From NCBI RefSeq assembly GCF_002434265.1, contig NZ_DJJS01000003.1, forward strand, positions 1 to 64,000: DNA of 64,000 nt, read 5' to 3'. Of the stretch, positions 39,294-48,266 are shown piece by piece; position 1 is the first letter of the stretch, and each line of letters starts with the position of its first letter. Under the pieces are notes generated by a model that had not been told where the DNA came from, ran no database searches, and worked only from the letters and a program-made list of their open reading frames with translations. The DNA is from Pseudomonas sp. UBA6562 (GTDB lineage Bacteria > Pseudomonadota > Gammaproteobacteria > Pseudomonadales > Pseudomonadaceae). A program made the translations under genes and the position numbers.

Positions 39294-40672
39294 AGCTGCG
39301 CCTGTCGCTCGGCACGCGCCTTGGGTTGCTGTTCGCCGCCTGTACCGCCACGGTGTCGTTGATTGCCGGGCTGTCGTTCAGCCAGGCCAGCGCCGGCCAT
39401 TTCATCGAACTCGATCAGCAGTTGTTGACGGGGCGATTGTCGCAGTGGCGCCAGCAACTGTCGGGTCTGCAAACGGCCGGCGACCTGCCCGCGCACTTGA
39501 CCGAGCTGCGTGCCGAGCTGGGCCATCAGGCCGACTTGGCGCTGCGCATCCGCAGCGTGCAGGGTGACACTTGGTTCGTCAGCCGCACCGACCTGCCGCC
39601 GGCGCCTGCACGTCCGGGCCTGGGCACCCAGCATGCGCGCGGGGTCGACTACCGCAGCCTGGAAGCGCCGCTGCGCAGCGACGACCCCCAATCGCCGCGC
39701 CTGACGCTGTACCTGGACATCACCCACCATCAACATTTCCTGCAACGCATGCAGCAGTTGATCTGGCTGACCGTCGGCCTCTCGGCCCTGGCCACTGCGC
39801 TGCTCGGCGCCTGGGCAGTGCGCCGCGGCCTGCGCCCACTGCGGCAGATGGGCAAGGTGGCCGCCAGCGTGTCGGCGCGCTCCCTGACCACACGATTGCC
39901 GGCCCAGGAACTGCCGGACGAACTGGCGGAGCTGGCCACGGCGGTCAACGCCATGCTGCAGCGTCTGGACGACGCCTTCCAGCGCCTGTCGGCGTTCTCC
40001 GCCGACATCGCCCACGAGCTGCGCACGCCCCTGTCGAATCTGCTCACCCACACCCAGGTCACCCTCACCCGCCCGCGCAGCCTGGAGCAGTACCGCGAAA
40101 CGTTGCACGGCAACCTCGACGAATTGCAGCGCATGGCGCAGATGGTCAACGACATGCTGTTCCTGGCCAAGGCCGACCATGGCCTGCTGGTGCCGGGGCA
40201 GCAGCCGTTGCGACTGGAAGACGAGGTCGATGCCCTGCTGGAGTACTACGCGGTGCTGGCCGAGGACGCCGACGTGCGCCTGGGCCGCGAGGGCCAGGCA
40301 GCGCTGCACGGGGACCGCCAGATGCTGCGCCGAGCGTTGTCCAACCTGCTCGACAATGCGCTGCGCTTCACCCCCGCAGGTGGCGAAATCCGTGTGACCC
40401 TGGCGCCCGGCGTGCGCCTGTGCGTGGCCAATACCGGGCCAGGCGTCGAGCCTGAGGTGCTGCCACGCCTGTTCGACCGCTTCTACCGCGCCGATGCCGC
40501 GCGCAGCGACGGTGGGCGCGAACATGCCGGGCTGGGGCTGGCCATCACCCGGTCGATCGTGCAGGCCCACGGCGGGCGGATCTGGATGGAGAGCGAGGCA
40601 GGTTGGACCCGCGTGAACATCGAGCTGCCTGTCGTCTCTATACGCTCGGCACCCGCACCCAGCCTTCCATGA
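39290..40672 (+). CDS. cinS: Heavy-metal sensor histidine kinase
   Basis: A 460-residue membrane kinase. Membrane segments lie near residues 8-30 and 165-190, enclosing a periplasmic sensor. HAMP follows (RRGLRPLRQMGKVAASVSAR), then the H-box SADIAHELRTPLSNLLTH, N-box LSNLLDNALRFTP, and G-box GREHAGLGLAITRSIVQAHG. CinS of P. putida senses copper through periplasmic histidines. Its 3' end overlaps the convergent prpF gene by 35 bases. Confidence 0.95.
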   Translation: MKLRLSLGTRLGLLFAACTATVSLIAGLSFSQASAGHFIELDQQLLTGRLSQWRQQLSGLQTAGDLPAHLTELRAELGHQADLALRIRSVQGDTWFVSRTDLPPAPARPGLGTQHARGVDYRSLEAPLRSDDPQSPRLTLYLDITHHQHFLQRMQQLIWLTVGLSALATALLGAWAVRRGLRPLRQMGKVAASVSARSLTTRLPAQELPDELAELATAVNAMLQRLDDAFQRLSAFSADIAHELRTPLSNLLTHTQVTLTRPRSLEQYRETLHGNLDELQRMAQMVNDMLFLAKADHGLLVPGQQPLRLEDEVDALLEYYAVLAEDADVRLGREGQAALHGDRQMLRRALSNLLDNALRFTPAGGEIRVTLAPGVRLCVANTGPGVEPEVLPRLFDRFYRADAARSDGGREHAGLGLAITRSIVQAHGGRIWMESEAGWTRVNIELPVVSIRSAPAPSLP

Positions 40673-41822
40673 GCACCCGCGCGCTGCGGCTCATCAGCGC
40701 CTTGGTCACCGTCCACTGTCCGTCCACCTGCCGCGCTTCGGCGCCCACTCGCAGGCTGCCGGACGGATGCCCGAAACGTACCGCGCTGCGCGCCCCACCC
40801 CCCGCCGCCCGATTGACCAGCGTGCCGGGAATCGCCGCGGCCGTGCCGATGGCCACCGCTGCGGTGCCCATCATGGCGTGGTGCAGTTTGCCCATGGACA
40901 AGGCCCGCACCAGCAGGTCGATGTCTTCGGCCTGCACCACTTTACCGCTGGAGGCCGTATAGCTTGCAGGGGGTGCCACGAAGGCCACCTTGGGCGTGTG
41001 CTGGCGGTTCGCAGCCTCCTCCAGCTGGCCGATCAGGCCCATGCGCAAGGCGCCGTGGGCGCGCAGGGTTTCGAAACGCGCCAGCGCGGCAGGGTCGCCA
41101 TTGATCGCGTCTTGCAGTTCGCTGCCGGTGTAGCCGAGGTCGACGGCGTTGACGAAGATGGTCGGAATGCCGGCATCGATGAGGGTCGCCTTCACGCTGC
41201 CGATACCCGGCACCTCCAGGGTGTCGACCAGATTGCCGGTCGGGAACATCGCCCCGCCCTCGCCTTCTTCGTCGGCCGCCGGGTCGAGAAACTCCAACTG
41301 CACCTCGGCCGCCGGGAAGGTCACGCCGTCGAGTTCGAAGTCGCCGGTTTCCTGCACCTCGCCCGCGCTGATCGGCACATGGGCGACGATGGTCTTGCCG
41401 ATGTTGGCCTGCCAGATGCGCACGGTGGCCACGCCGTCCTGGGGAAGGCGCGCTGCCTCGACGAAACCGCTGGCGATGGCGAAGGCGCCGACCGCCGCCG
41501 ACAGATTCCCGCAGTTGCCGCTCCAGTCGACGAAGGCACGGTCGATGGCTACCTGGCCGAACAGGTAGTCGACATCGTGGCCGTCGCGCTGGCTGGGCGA
41601 CAGGATCACCGCCTTGCTGGTGCTGGAGGTGGCGCCGCCCATGCCGTCGATCTGCTTGCCGTAGGGGTCGGGGCTGCCGATGACGCGCAACAGCAAGGCG
41701 TCGCGCGCAGGGCCAGGGACCTGTGCGGGTTCGGGCAGGTCGGCCAGGCGGAAGAACACGCCCTTGCTGGTGCCGCCACGCATGTAGGTGGCGGGGATCT
41801 TCAATTGCGCTGCATGTGCCAT
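40638..41822 (-). CDS. prpF: 2-methylaconitate cis-trans isomerase
   Basis: A 394-residue PrpF. It isomerises the methylaconitate made by AcnD so that the 2-methylcitrate cycle can continue; with AcnD it replaces PrpD. The N-terminus IPATYMRGGTSKGVFF is diagnostic, as are IDGMGGATSSTSKAVI, SGNCGNLSAAVGAFA and GTPA-like text FVAPPASYTASSGKVV. It is the last gene of the operon, 150 bases after acnD. Its 3' end overlaps cinS on the other strand. Confidence 0.96.
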   Translation of the reverse strand: MAHAAQLKIPATYMRGGTSKGVFFRLADLPEPAQVPGPARDALLLRVIGSPDPYGKQIDGMGGATSSTSKAVILSPSQRDGHDVDYLFGQVAIDRAFVDWSGNCGNLSAAVGAFAIASGFVEAARLPQDGVATVRIWQANIGKTIVAHVPISAGEVQETGDFELDGVTFPAAEVQLEFLDPAADEEGEGGAMFPTGNLVDTLEVPGIGSVKATLIDAGIPTIFVNAVDLGYTGSELQDAINGDPAALARFETLRAHGALRMGLIGQLEEAANRQHTPKVAFVAPPASYTASSGKVVQAEDIDLLVRALSMGKLHHAMMGTAAVAIGTAAAIPGTLVNRAAGGGARSAVRFGHPSGSLRVGAEARQVDGQWTVTKALMSRSARVLMEGWVRVPSV

Positions 41823-41974
41823 GGTGCGTTCCTGTAGGCCAGCGCTGCCGTGGCGGGCGCTGGTGGGTTGGGTCGTGCGGTGGCTGCCGACATCCTCCGG
41901 CTAAGCGCCAGCGACACCGTATCGATGCGTGTTGACCGATCGCGCCACCGAAACGGCAGAGCCGGCCCGTCGAA

Positions 41975-44563
41975 TCAAACAGCCGCTTCCAGAAAATCCT
42001 GGGCAAAGCGCTGCAGTACGCCACCGGCTTCGTAGATGGACACTTCTTCTCCCGTGTCCAGCCGGCAGGTCACCGGCACTTCCACGCGCTTGCCGTCGCG
42101 CCGGGTGATCACCAACGTCAGGGTGGCGCGCGGCGTGCGCGGGCCGACCACGTCGTAGGTTTCGCTGCCGTCGAGCGCCAGGGTGTGGCGGGTGGTGCCG
42201 GGGTGGAACTCCAGCGGCAGCACGCCCATGCCCACCAGGTTGGTGCGGTGGATACGCTCGAAACCCTCGGCGACGATGGCTTCCACCCCCGCCAGGCGCA
42301 CGCCCTTGGCCGCCCAGTCGCGGGACGAGCCCTGGCCGTAGTCGCCACCGGCGACGATGATCAGCGGCTGCTTGCGCGCCATGTAGGTTTCGATGGCCTC
42401 CCACATGCGCACCACCTGCCCTTCCGGTTCCAGGCGCGCCAACGAGCCCTGGCGCACCTTGCCGTCGGCATCGCGGACCATCTCGTTGAACAGCTTGGGG
42501 TTGGCGAAGGTGGCGCGCTGCGCGGTCAGGTGGTCGCCGCGGTGGGTGGCGTAGGAGTTGAAGTCTTCTTCCGGCACGCCCATCAGCGCCAGGTACTCGC
42601 CGGCGGCGCTGTCGCGCATGATCGCGTTGGACGGCGACAGGTGGTCGGTGGTGATGTTGTCCGGCAGCACCGCCAGCGGGCGCATGCCGGTCAGGCTGCG
42701 GGCACCGGCCAGCGCGCCTTCCCAATACGGCGGGCGACGAATATAGGTGCTCGTGGGGCGCCAGTCGTACAGCGGCGGCACCTTCGGCCCGCTGTCCGCC
42801 TCGAGGGCGAACATGGGGATGTACACCTGGCGGAACTGCTCGGGCTTGACCGCCGCCTTGACCATGGCATCGACCTCGGCGTCGCTCGGCCACAGGTCCA
42901 TCAGGCGAATCTCGCGGCCATCGACCACGCCCAGCACGTCTTTCTCGATGTCGAAACGGATGGTGCCGGCCAGGGCATAGGCCACCACCAGCGGCGGCGA
43001 GGCGAGGAACGCCTGTTTGGCGTAGGGGTGGATGCGCCCGTCGAAGTTGCGGTTGCCCGACAGCACCGCCGTGGCGTACAGGTCGCGGTCGATGATTTCC
43101 TGCTGGATCTGCGGGTCGAGGGCGCCGGACATGCCGTTGCAGGTGGTGCAGGCGAAGGCGACGATGCCGAAGCCCAACTGCTCCAGCTCCCGCTCCAGCC
43201 CCGCTTCCTGCAAGTACAGCTGCACCGCACGCGAACCGGGCGCCAGCGACGACTTGACCCACGGCTTACGGGTCAGCCCCAGGCGGTTGGCGTTGCGCGC
43301 CAGCAGGCCGGCGGCGATGACGTTGCGCGGGTTGCTGGTGTTGGTGCAGCTGGTGATGGCGGCGATGATCACCGCGCCATCGGGCATCTGCCCCGGCACG
43401 TCGTCCCAGGCGCCGGCGATGCCGCGCGCGGCGAGGTCGCGGGTGGCGACGCGGGCATGGGGGTTGGAAGGGCCGGCCAGGTTGCGCACCACACTGCCCA
43501 GGTCGAAGCCGAGCACGCGCTCGTAGTGGGCGTCTGCCAGATCGTCCGCCCACAGGCCGGCGACCTTGGCGTAGGTCTCCACGAGCTGCACTTGCTGCGT
43601 CTCGCGGCCGGTCAGGCGCAGGTAGTCGAGGGTCTGCTCGTCGATGGCGAACATGGCGGCAGTGGCGCCGTATTCGGGGGCCATGTTGGAGAGGGTCGCG
43701 CGGTCGCCCAGGGTCAGCGCGCGGGCGCCCTCGCCGTAGAATTCCAGGTAAGCGCCGACCACCTTCTGCTGGCGCAGGAACTCGGTCAGGGCCAGGACCA
43801 GGTCGGTGGCGGTAATGTTGGGCGCCAGGCGACCACGCAGCTCCACCCCGACGATTTCCGGCAGACGCATCCACGAGGCGCGGCCGAGCATGACGTTCTC
43901 CGCCTCCAGGCCGCCCACGCCGATGGCGATCACGCCCAAGGCGTCGACGTGCGGGGTGTGGCTGTCGGTGCCCACGCACGTGTCGGGGTAGGCCACGCCC
44001 CCCTCGCTGTGGATCACCGGCGACATTTTCTCCAGGTTGATCTGGTGCATGATGCCGTTGCCGGGCGGAATCACTTCGACGTTCTTGAACGCCTGCTTGG
44101 TCCAGTCGATGAAGTGGAAGCGGTCTTCGTTGCGGCGGTCTTCGATGGCGCGGTTCTTCTCGAAGGCCTGCGGGTCGTAGCCGCCGCATTCCACCGCCAG
44201 CGAATGGTCGACGATCAGTTGCACCGGCACCACCGGGTTGACCTGGGCCGGGTCGCCGCCCTTGTCGGCGATGGCGTCGCGCAGGCCGGCCAGGTCCACC
44301 AGCGCGGTCTGGCCGAGGATGTCATGGCACACCACGCGGGCCGGGTACCAGGGGAAGTCGAGGTCGCGCTTGCGTTCGATCAGTTGCCCGAGGCAGGCGT
44401 CGAGCGTGGCCGGGTCGCAACGGCGCACCAGGTTTTCCGCCAGCACCCGCGAGGTGTAGGGCAAGCCGGCATAGGCGCCCGGCCGCAAGGCCTCGACGGC
44501 CGCGCGGGCGTCGAAATAATCCAGCTCGGTGCCGGGCAAAGGGGTTCGGTAGGCTGTGTTCAT
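41975..44563 (-). CDS. acnD: Fe/S-dependent 2-methylisocitrate dehydratase
   Basis: An 862-residue aconitase-family enzyme that dehydrates 2-methylcitrate. Iron-sulfur cysteines are seen in AAITSCTNTSNPRNV and AFACTTCNGMSGALD. VGTDSHTPHVDALGVIAIGV and the swivel-domain motif GGDYGQGSSRDWAAKG are also typical. Length fits AcnD (about 860) rather than AcnA (about 890-910). The ATG at 44563 gives the family N-terminus (MNTAYRTPLPGTELDYFDA). It sits between prpC and prpF. Confidence 0.96.
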   Translation of the reverse strand: MNTAYRTPLPGTELDYFDARAAVEALRPGAYAGLPYTSRVLAENLVRRCDPATLDACLGQLIERKRDLDFPWYPARVVCHDILGQTALVDLAGLRDAIADKGGDPAQVNPVVPVQLIVDHSLAVECGGYDPQAFEKNRAIEDRRNEDRFHFIDWTKQAFKNVEVIPPGNGIMHQINLEKMSPVIHSEGGVAYPDTCVGTDSHTPHVDALGVIAIGVGGLEAENVMLGRASWMRLPEIVGVELRGRLAPNITATDLVLALTEFLRQQKVVGAYLEFYGEGARALTLGDRATLSNMAPEYGATAAMFAIDEQTLDYLRLTGRETQQVQLVETYAKVAGLWADDLADAHYERVLGFDLGSVVRNLAGPSNPHARVATRDLAARGIAGAWDDVPGQMPDGAVIIAAITSCTNTSNPRNVIAAGLLARNANRLGLTRKPWVKSSLAPGSRAVQLYLQEAGLERELEQLGFGIVAFACTTCNGMSGALDPQIQQEIIDRDLYATAVLSGNRNFDGRIHPYAKQAFLASPPLVVAYALAGTIRFDIEKDVLGVVDGREIRLMDLWPSDAEVDAMVKAAVKPEQFRQVYIPMFALEADSGPKVPPLYDWRPTSTYIRRPPYWEGALAGARSLTGMRPLAVLPDNITTDHLSPSNAIMRDSAAGEYLALMGVPEEDFNSYATHRGDHLTAQRATFANPKLFNEMVRDADGKVRQGSLARLEPEGQVVRMWEAIETYMARKQPLIIVAGGDYGQGSSRDWAAKGVRLAGVEAIVAEGFERIHRTNLVGMGVLPLEFHPGTTRHTLALDGSETYDVVGPRTPRATLTLVITRRDGKRVEVPVTCRLDTGEEVSIYEAGGVLQRFAQDFLEAAV

Positions 44564-44638
44564 ATCGTTATGGGCTCTATCACGGTCATCGGGTGCCACC
44601 TGCGGCCACCGGGGACGCTCAGGCCCCCGGTGCGGCAT

Positions 44639-45766
44639 TTAACGCTGCTCGAGCGGCACGTACGGGCGCTGCGCTACCCCGGTGTATTCGGCGCTGGGGC
44701 GGATGATGCGGTTGTTCTCGCGTTGCTCGAACACGTGCGCGGCCCAGCCGGTCAGGCGCGAGCAGACGAAGATGGGCGTGAACAGCTTGGTCGGAATGCC
44801 CATGAAGTGGTACGCCGAGGCATGGTAGAAGTCGGCGTTGGGGAACAGGCGCTTCTGCTCCCACATGGTCTTGTCGATCGCTTCGGACACCGGATACAGC
44901 ACGCGGTCGCCCGCCTCTTCGGCGAGCTGGGCGGCCCAGCCTTTGATGACCTCGTTGCGCGGGTCGGACTCTTTGTAGATGGCATGGCCGAAGCCCATGA
45001 TCTTGTCCTTGCGCTCGAGCATGGCCAGCAGCTCGGCGGTGGCCTCCTGCGGGCTGGCGAAGCGTTCGATCAGCTCCATGGCCGCCTCGTTGGCGCCGCC
45101 GTGCAGCGGCCCGCGCAGCGAGCCGATGGCGGCGGTGATGCACGAATACAGGTCCGACAAGGTCGAGGCGCAGACCCGCGCGGTGAAGGTGGAGGCGTTG
45201 AATTCGTGTTCGGCGTAGAGGATCAGCGAGACGTTCATCACCTTGACGTGCAGCGCGCTGGGCGGCTTGCCGTGCAACAGCGCCAGGAAGTGGCCGCCGA
45301 GGGTGCTCTGGTCGCTGTCGCAGTCGATGCGCACCCCGTGGTGGCTGAAGCGGTACCAGTAGCAGACGATAGCCGGGAACAGCGCCAGCAGGCGGTCGGT
45401 GCGGTCGTGCTGGGCGCCGAAGGTCAGTTCCGGCTCGAGGGTGCCGAGCATCGAGCAGCCGGTGCGCATCACATCCATGGGGTGGGTGTCGCGGGGAATG
45501 CGTTCGAGTACGTCCTTGAGCGCCTGAGGCAAATTGCGCAGGCCCTTGAGCGTGGTCTTGTATTCGTCCAGCTGGGCGGCGCTGGGCAGTTCGCCATAGA
45601 GCAGCAGGTAGGCCACTTCTTCGAATTCGGCATGGGCGGCGAGATCGCGCACGTCGTAGCCGCGGTAGGTCAGCCCGGCGCCGGCCTGGCCCACGGTGGA
45701 CAGCGCGGTCTGCCCGGCGACCTGGCCACGCAGGCCTGCGCCACTCAATACTTTTGCTTCGGCCAT
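44639..45766 (-). CDS. prpC: 2-methylcitrate synthase
   Basis: A 375-residue citrate-synthase-fold enzyme that condenses propionyl-CoA with oxaloacetate. Active-site histidine and neighbours are in SLRGPLHGGANEAAMEL and IMGFGHAIYKESDPRNEV. The start GLRGQVAGQTALSTVG is typical for PrpC. AAAAGGAG lies before the ATG. Confidence 0.96.
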   Translation of the reverse strand: MAEAKVLSGAGLRGQVAGQTALSTVGQAGAGLTYRGYDVRDLAAHAEFEEVAYLLLYGELPSAAQLDEYKTTLKGLRNLPQALKDVLERIPRDTHPMDVMRTGCSMLGTLEPELTFGAQHDRTDRLLALFPAIVCYWYRFSHHGVRIDCDSDQSTLGGHFLALLHGKPPSALHVKVMNVSLILYAEHEFNASTFTARVCASTLSDLYSCITAAIGSLRGPLHGGANEAAMELIERFASPQEATAELLAMLERKDKIMGFGHAIYKESDPRNEVIKGWAAQLAEEAGDRVLYPVSEAIDKTMWEQKRLFPNADFYHASAYHFMGIPTKLFTPIFVCSRLTGWAAHVFEQRENNRIIRPSAEYTGVAQRPYVPLEQR

Positions 45767-45826
45767 GGTGTTGCTCCTTTTATTGAAATTGTCAGGGAGT
45801 CATCGGCTTATGAGGTGTAGCGGGTG

Positions 45827-46717
45827 TCAGCTCTTCCCCTGGGAAAAAAGCGCGTCCAGATGTTGCTCGAAGGCGTGGTAGCCGATGGCGTCGTACAGCT
45901 CCATGCGCGTCTGCATGGTGCCCAGCACCTGCTGTTGGGTGCCGTCGCGGCGCAGCGCGGCGTAGACGTTTTCGGCGGCCTTGTTCATGGCGCGGAAGGC
46001 CGACAGCGGGTACAGCACCAACGACACGTCGACCGAGGCCAGCTGCTCGGTGGTGAACAGCGGCGTAGCGCCGAATTCGGTGATGTTGGCCAGCACCGGC
46101 ACGCCGACGCGGTCGACGAAGGTCCGGTACATGGGCAGTTCGGTGATGGCCTCGGGGAAGATCATGTCGGCGCCGGCTTCGACACAGGCGGCGGCACGGT
46201 CCAGCGCGGCGTCCAGGCCTTCGACGGCCAGTGCGTCGGTACGCGCCATGATCACGAAGCTGTCGTCCAGACGCGCGTCCACGGCGGCCTTGATGCGGTC
46301 GACCATTTCCTGCTGCGTGACGATGGCCTTGTTCGGCCGATGGCCGCAGCGCTTGGCGCCCACTTGGTCCTCGATGTGCACCGCAGCGGCGCCGAACTTC
46401 TCCATCGAGCGTACGGTGCGTGCCACGTTGAAGGCCGAGGCGCCGAAGCCGGTGTCGATGTCCACCAGCAGCGGCAGGTCGCAGACATCGGTGATGCGCC
46501 GCACGTCGGTCAGCACATCGTCCAGGCCGCTGATGCCCAGGTCCGGCAAACCCAGCGAGCCGGCCGCCACGCCGCCGCCGGACAGGTAGATGGCCTTGAA
46601 GCCGGCGCGCTTGGCCAGTAGTGCATGGTTGGCGTTGATGGTGCCGACCACTTGCAGGGGATGCTCGGCGGCGACTGCGTCGCGAAAGCGTTGGCCGGGG
46701 GTACGCGTGCTGCTCAT
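45827..46717 (-). CDS. prpB: 2-methylisocitrate lyase
   Basis: A 296-residue enzyme of the isocitrate-lyase/PEP-mutase superfamily, splitting 2-methylisocitrate into pyruvate and succinate. The catalytic loop KRCGHRP is in EDQVGAKRCGHRPNK; LVDIDTGFGASAFNVART and VEAGADMIFPEAI are also seen. GAGGTG lies ahead of the ATG, which overlaps the prpR stop (ATGA). Confidence 0.97.
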   Translation of the reverse strand: MSSTRTPGQRFRDAVAAEHPLQVVGTINANHALLAKRAGFKAIYLSGGGVAAGSLGLPDLGISGLDDVLTDVRRITDVCDLPLLVDIDTGFGASAFNVARTVRSMEKFGAAAVHIEDQVGAKRCGHRPNKAIVTQQEMVDRIKAAVDARLDDSFVIMARTDALAVEGLDAALDRAAACVEAGADMIFPEAITELPMYRTFVDRVGVPVLANITEFGATPLFTTEQLASVDVSLVLYPLSAFRAMNKAAENVYAALRRDGTQQQVLGTMQTRMELYDAIGYHAFEQHLDALFSQGKS

Positions 46718-47430
46718 TGATCACCTCGGGTGCTGGAAGAATCGGCGGCCAGGGCATGGCGCTCGATGTTGCGGCGCGACGCGCCGATGTGCCGGCGCAT
46801 CAAAAGCTCGGCCAGTTCGCCGTCGCCGGCTTCGATGGCGTCGAGGATGCGGTGGTGCTCGGCGAAGGCCTGGTGCGGGCGGTTGGGCGTGGTGGAGAAC
46901 TGGATGCGGTACATGCGCACCAGTTGGTACAGCTCGCCGCAGAGCATCTGCACCAGGGTCTGGTTGCCGCTGCCGTGAATGATCCGGTAATGGAAATCGT
47001 AGTCGCCTTCCTGCTGGTAGTAGCCCAGCCCTGCCTGGAACGCGGCGTCCTGCTCGTGGGTGTCGAGCACCTGGCGCAGGGCCTGGATCTGCTCGGCGCT
47101 CATGTGCTCGGCGGCCAGACGACAGGCCATACCTTCCAGGGACTCGCGAATCTGGTACAGCTCGATCAGCTCCTGGGTGCTCAGCGACACCACGCGGGCA
47201 CCGACATGCGGCACGCGCACGACCAGACGCTGGCCTTCGAGGCGGTGGATGGCCTCGCGCAAGGGGCCGCGGCTGATGCCGTAGGTGCGGGCCAGTTCGG
47301 GTTCGGAAATCTTGCTACCGGGGGCGATGTCGCCCTGGATGATTGCGGCCTGGATACGCCGGAACACGTGCTCGGAGAGGGTTTCGCCTTCGTCGACGGT
47401 TGTCTGCGCGGATACGGCGGTTGCTTGCAT
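46714..47430 (-). CDS. prpR: GntR-family regulator of the methylcitrate operon
   Basis: A 238-residue FadR-type GntR protein. The winged helix (PGSKISEPELARTYGISRGP followed by LREAIHRLEGQRLV) is N-terminal, and the C-terminal FCD-type ligand domain includes LYQIRESLEGMACRLAAEHM and the metal-binding-like histidines near HRILDAIEAGD. It is the first gene of the operon prpR-prpB-prpC-acnD-prpF. The ATG at 47430 is used; a TTG upstream would add eleven residues over a regulatory site. Two ATTGTCGACA-type sites surround its start. Methylcitrate cycle intermediates are the likely effectors. Confidence 0.92.
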   Translation of the reverse strand: MQATAVSAQTTVDEGETLSEHVFRRIQAAIIQGDIAPGSKISEPELARTYGISRGPLREAIHRLEGQRLVVRVPHVGARVVSLSTQELIELYQIRESLEGMACRLAAEHMSAEQIQALRQVLDTHEQDAAFQAGLGYYQQEGDYDFHYRIIHGSGNQTLVQMLCGELYQLVRMYRIQFSTTPNRPHQAFAEHHRILDAIEAGDGELAELLMRRHIGASRRNIERHALAADSSSTRGDQ

Positions 47431-47431
47431 T

Positions 47432-47443
47432 ATTGTCGACACC
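47432..47443. promoter_or_regulatory. PrpR-type operator, near the prpR start
   Basis: ATTGTCGACACC matches ten of twelve positions of the perfect palindrome at 47506-47517. It lies directly before the prpR ATG, where bound repressor would block transcript elongation or initiation. Confidence 0.65.
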
Positions 47444-47504
47444 TTGAAAGCTGTTAACGGCAAATCTAGCCATTAACTGGCCAACGGTCAATGCCAAACA
47501 CCGG

Positions 47505-47518
47505 GATTGTCGACAATC
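47505..47518. promoter_or_regulatory. PrpR-type operator, perfect 14-bp palindrome
   Basis: GATTGTCGACAATC is a perfect palindrome of the length and style bound by FadR-subfamily GntR regulators. With the partial copy at 47432 it brackets the prpR promoter region. Control of the whole operon by PrpR is inferred. Confidence 0.75.
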
Positions 47519-47724
47519 GCGCTCAAGAGAAACTCCTTTCCCGCTTCGCTGTCTGAACGCCGCCCGCTGGCGTCCGTACCTCGGCGTGGTAGACTGCCGC
47601 GCCGCTTGGCGGTGCAGGCCCAGCCTGCCTGCCGCGACTCAAGCGCGATGGCAGCTGAACGAGGATGCGCAGGCAGCCGCTGCCCGCCGTCCGCCTCAAC
47701 TTCGCACCGTACTGCGCCAGGATT

Positions 47725-48261
47725 ATGAAACCCACACCCGCTCTATCGCTGCTCTGCCTGCTTCTGCTGCCCGCCTTCGCCCAGGCGGCGGACAAGACCG
47801 TCTACGGTCTGAACGAGTACGCCCGTCTGGGCGGCCTCGATCTGGAAGTGGCCGCCAAGCTCGACACCGGCGCCAAGACCGCCTCGCTCAGCGCCCGCGA
47901 CATCAAGCGCTTCAAGCGCGACGGGGAAAGTTGGGTACGCTTCTACCTGGGCATCGACAGCGCGCACAAACACCCCATCGAACGCCCCTTGGCCAGAGTC
48001 AGCAAAATCAAGCGCCGTGCCGGCGACTATGACGGCGAATCGGGCAAGGCCTACACCGCCCGCCCGGTCATCGAACTCGAGATCTGCATGGGCCGCACGC
48101 AGCGCACCATCGAGGTCAACCTCACCGACCGCAGCGCGTTCCAGTTTCCCCTGTTGATCGGCTCCGAAGCGCTCAAGCACTTCAGCGCCGTGGTCGATCC
48201 AAGCCTCAAATACGCGGCCGGCAAACCTGCCTGTGCCCCCGAAGCTCCTACCGCAGAGTAA
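47725..48261 (+). CDS. Retropepsin-like aspartic endopeptidase (RimB/RloA type)
   Basis: A 178-residue exported protein. A signal peptide (SLLCLLLLPAFAQAADK) precedes the conserved region. The aspartyl protease signature is in AAKLDTGAKTASLSA (DTGA). Further conserved parts are RRAGDYDGESGKAYTARPVI and RSAFQFPLLIGSEAL. The family used to be called ATP-dependent zinc proteases, but is a single-domain retropepsin. The ATG at 47725 gives the signal peptide. Its partners follow at once: a 7TM protein and an ATP-grasp ligase. Confidence 0.88.
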   Translation: MKPTPALSLLCLLLLPAFAQAADKTVYGLNEYARLGGLDLEVAAKLDTGAKTASLSARDIKRFKRDGESWVRFYLGIDSAHKHPIERPLARVSKIKRRAGDYDGESGKAYTARPVIELEICMGRTQRTIEVNLTDRSAFQFPLLIGSEALKHFSAVVDPSLKYAAGKPACAPEAPTAE

Positions 48262-48266
48262 TTCCG

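Noticed and set aside
39266..40570. Long minus-strand frame inside cinS
   Set aside because: Opposite frame of a complete histidine kinase with all motifs in place.
42185..45820. Very long open frame on the plus strand (over 1200 codons)
   Set aside because: It is the antisense of acnD and prpC. GC-rich codons leave the opposite frame open; the product is low-complexity His/Gly/Arg-rich and has no domain.
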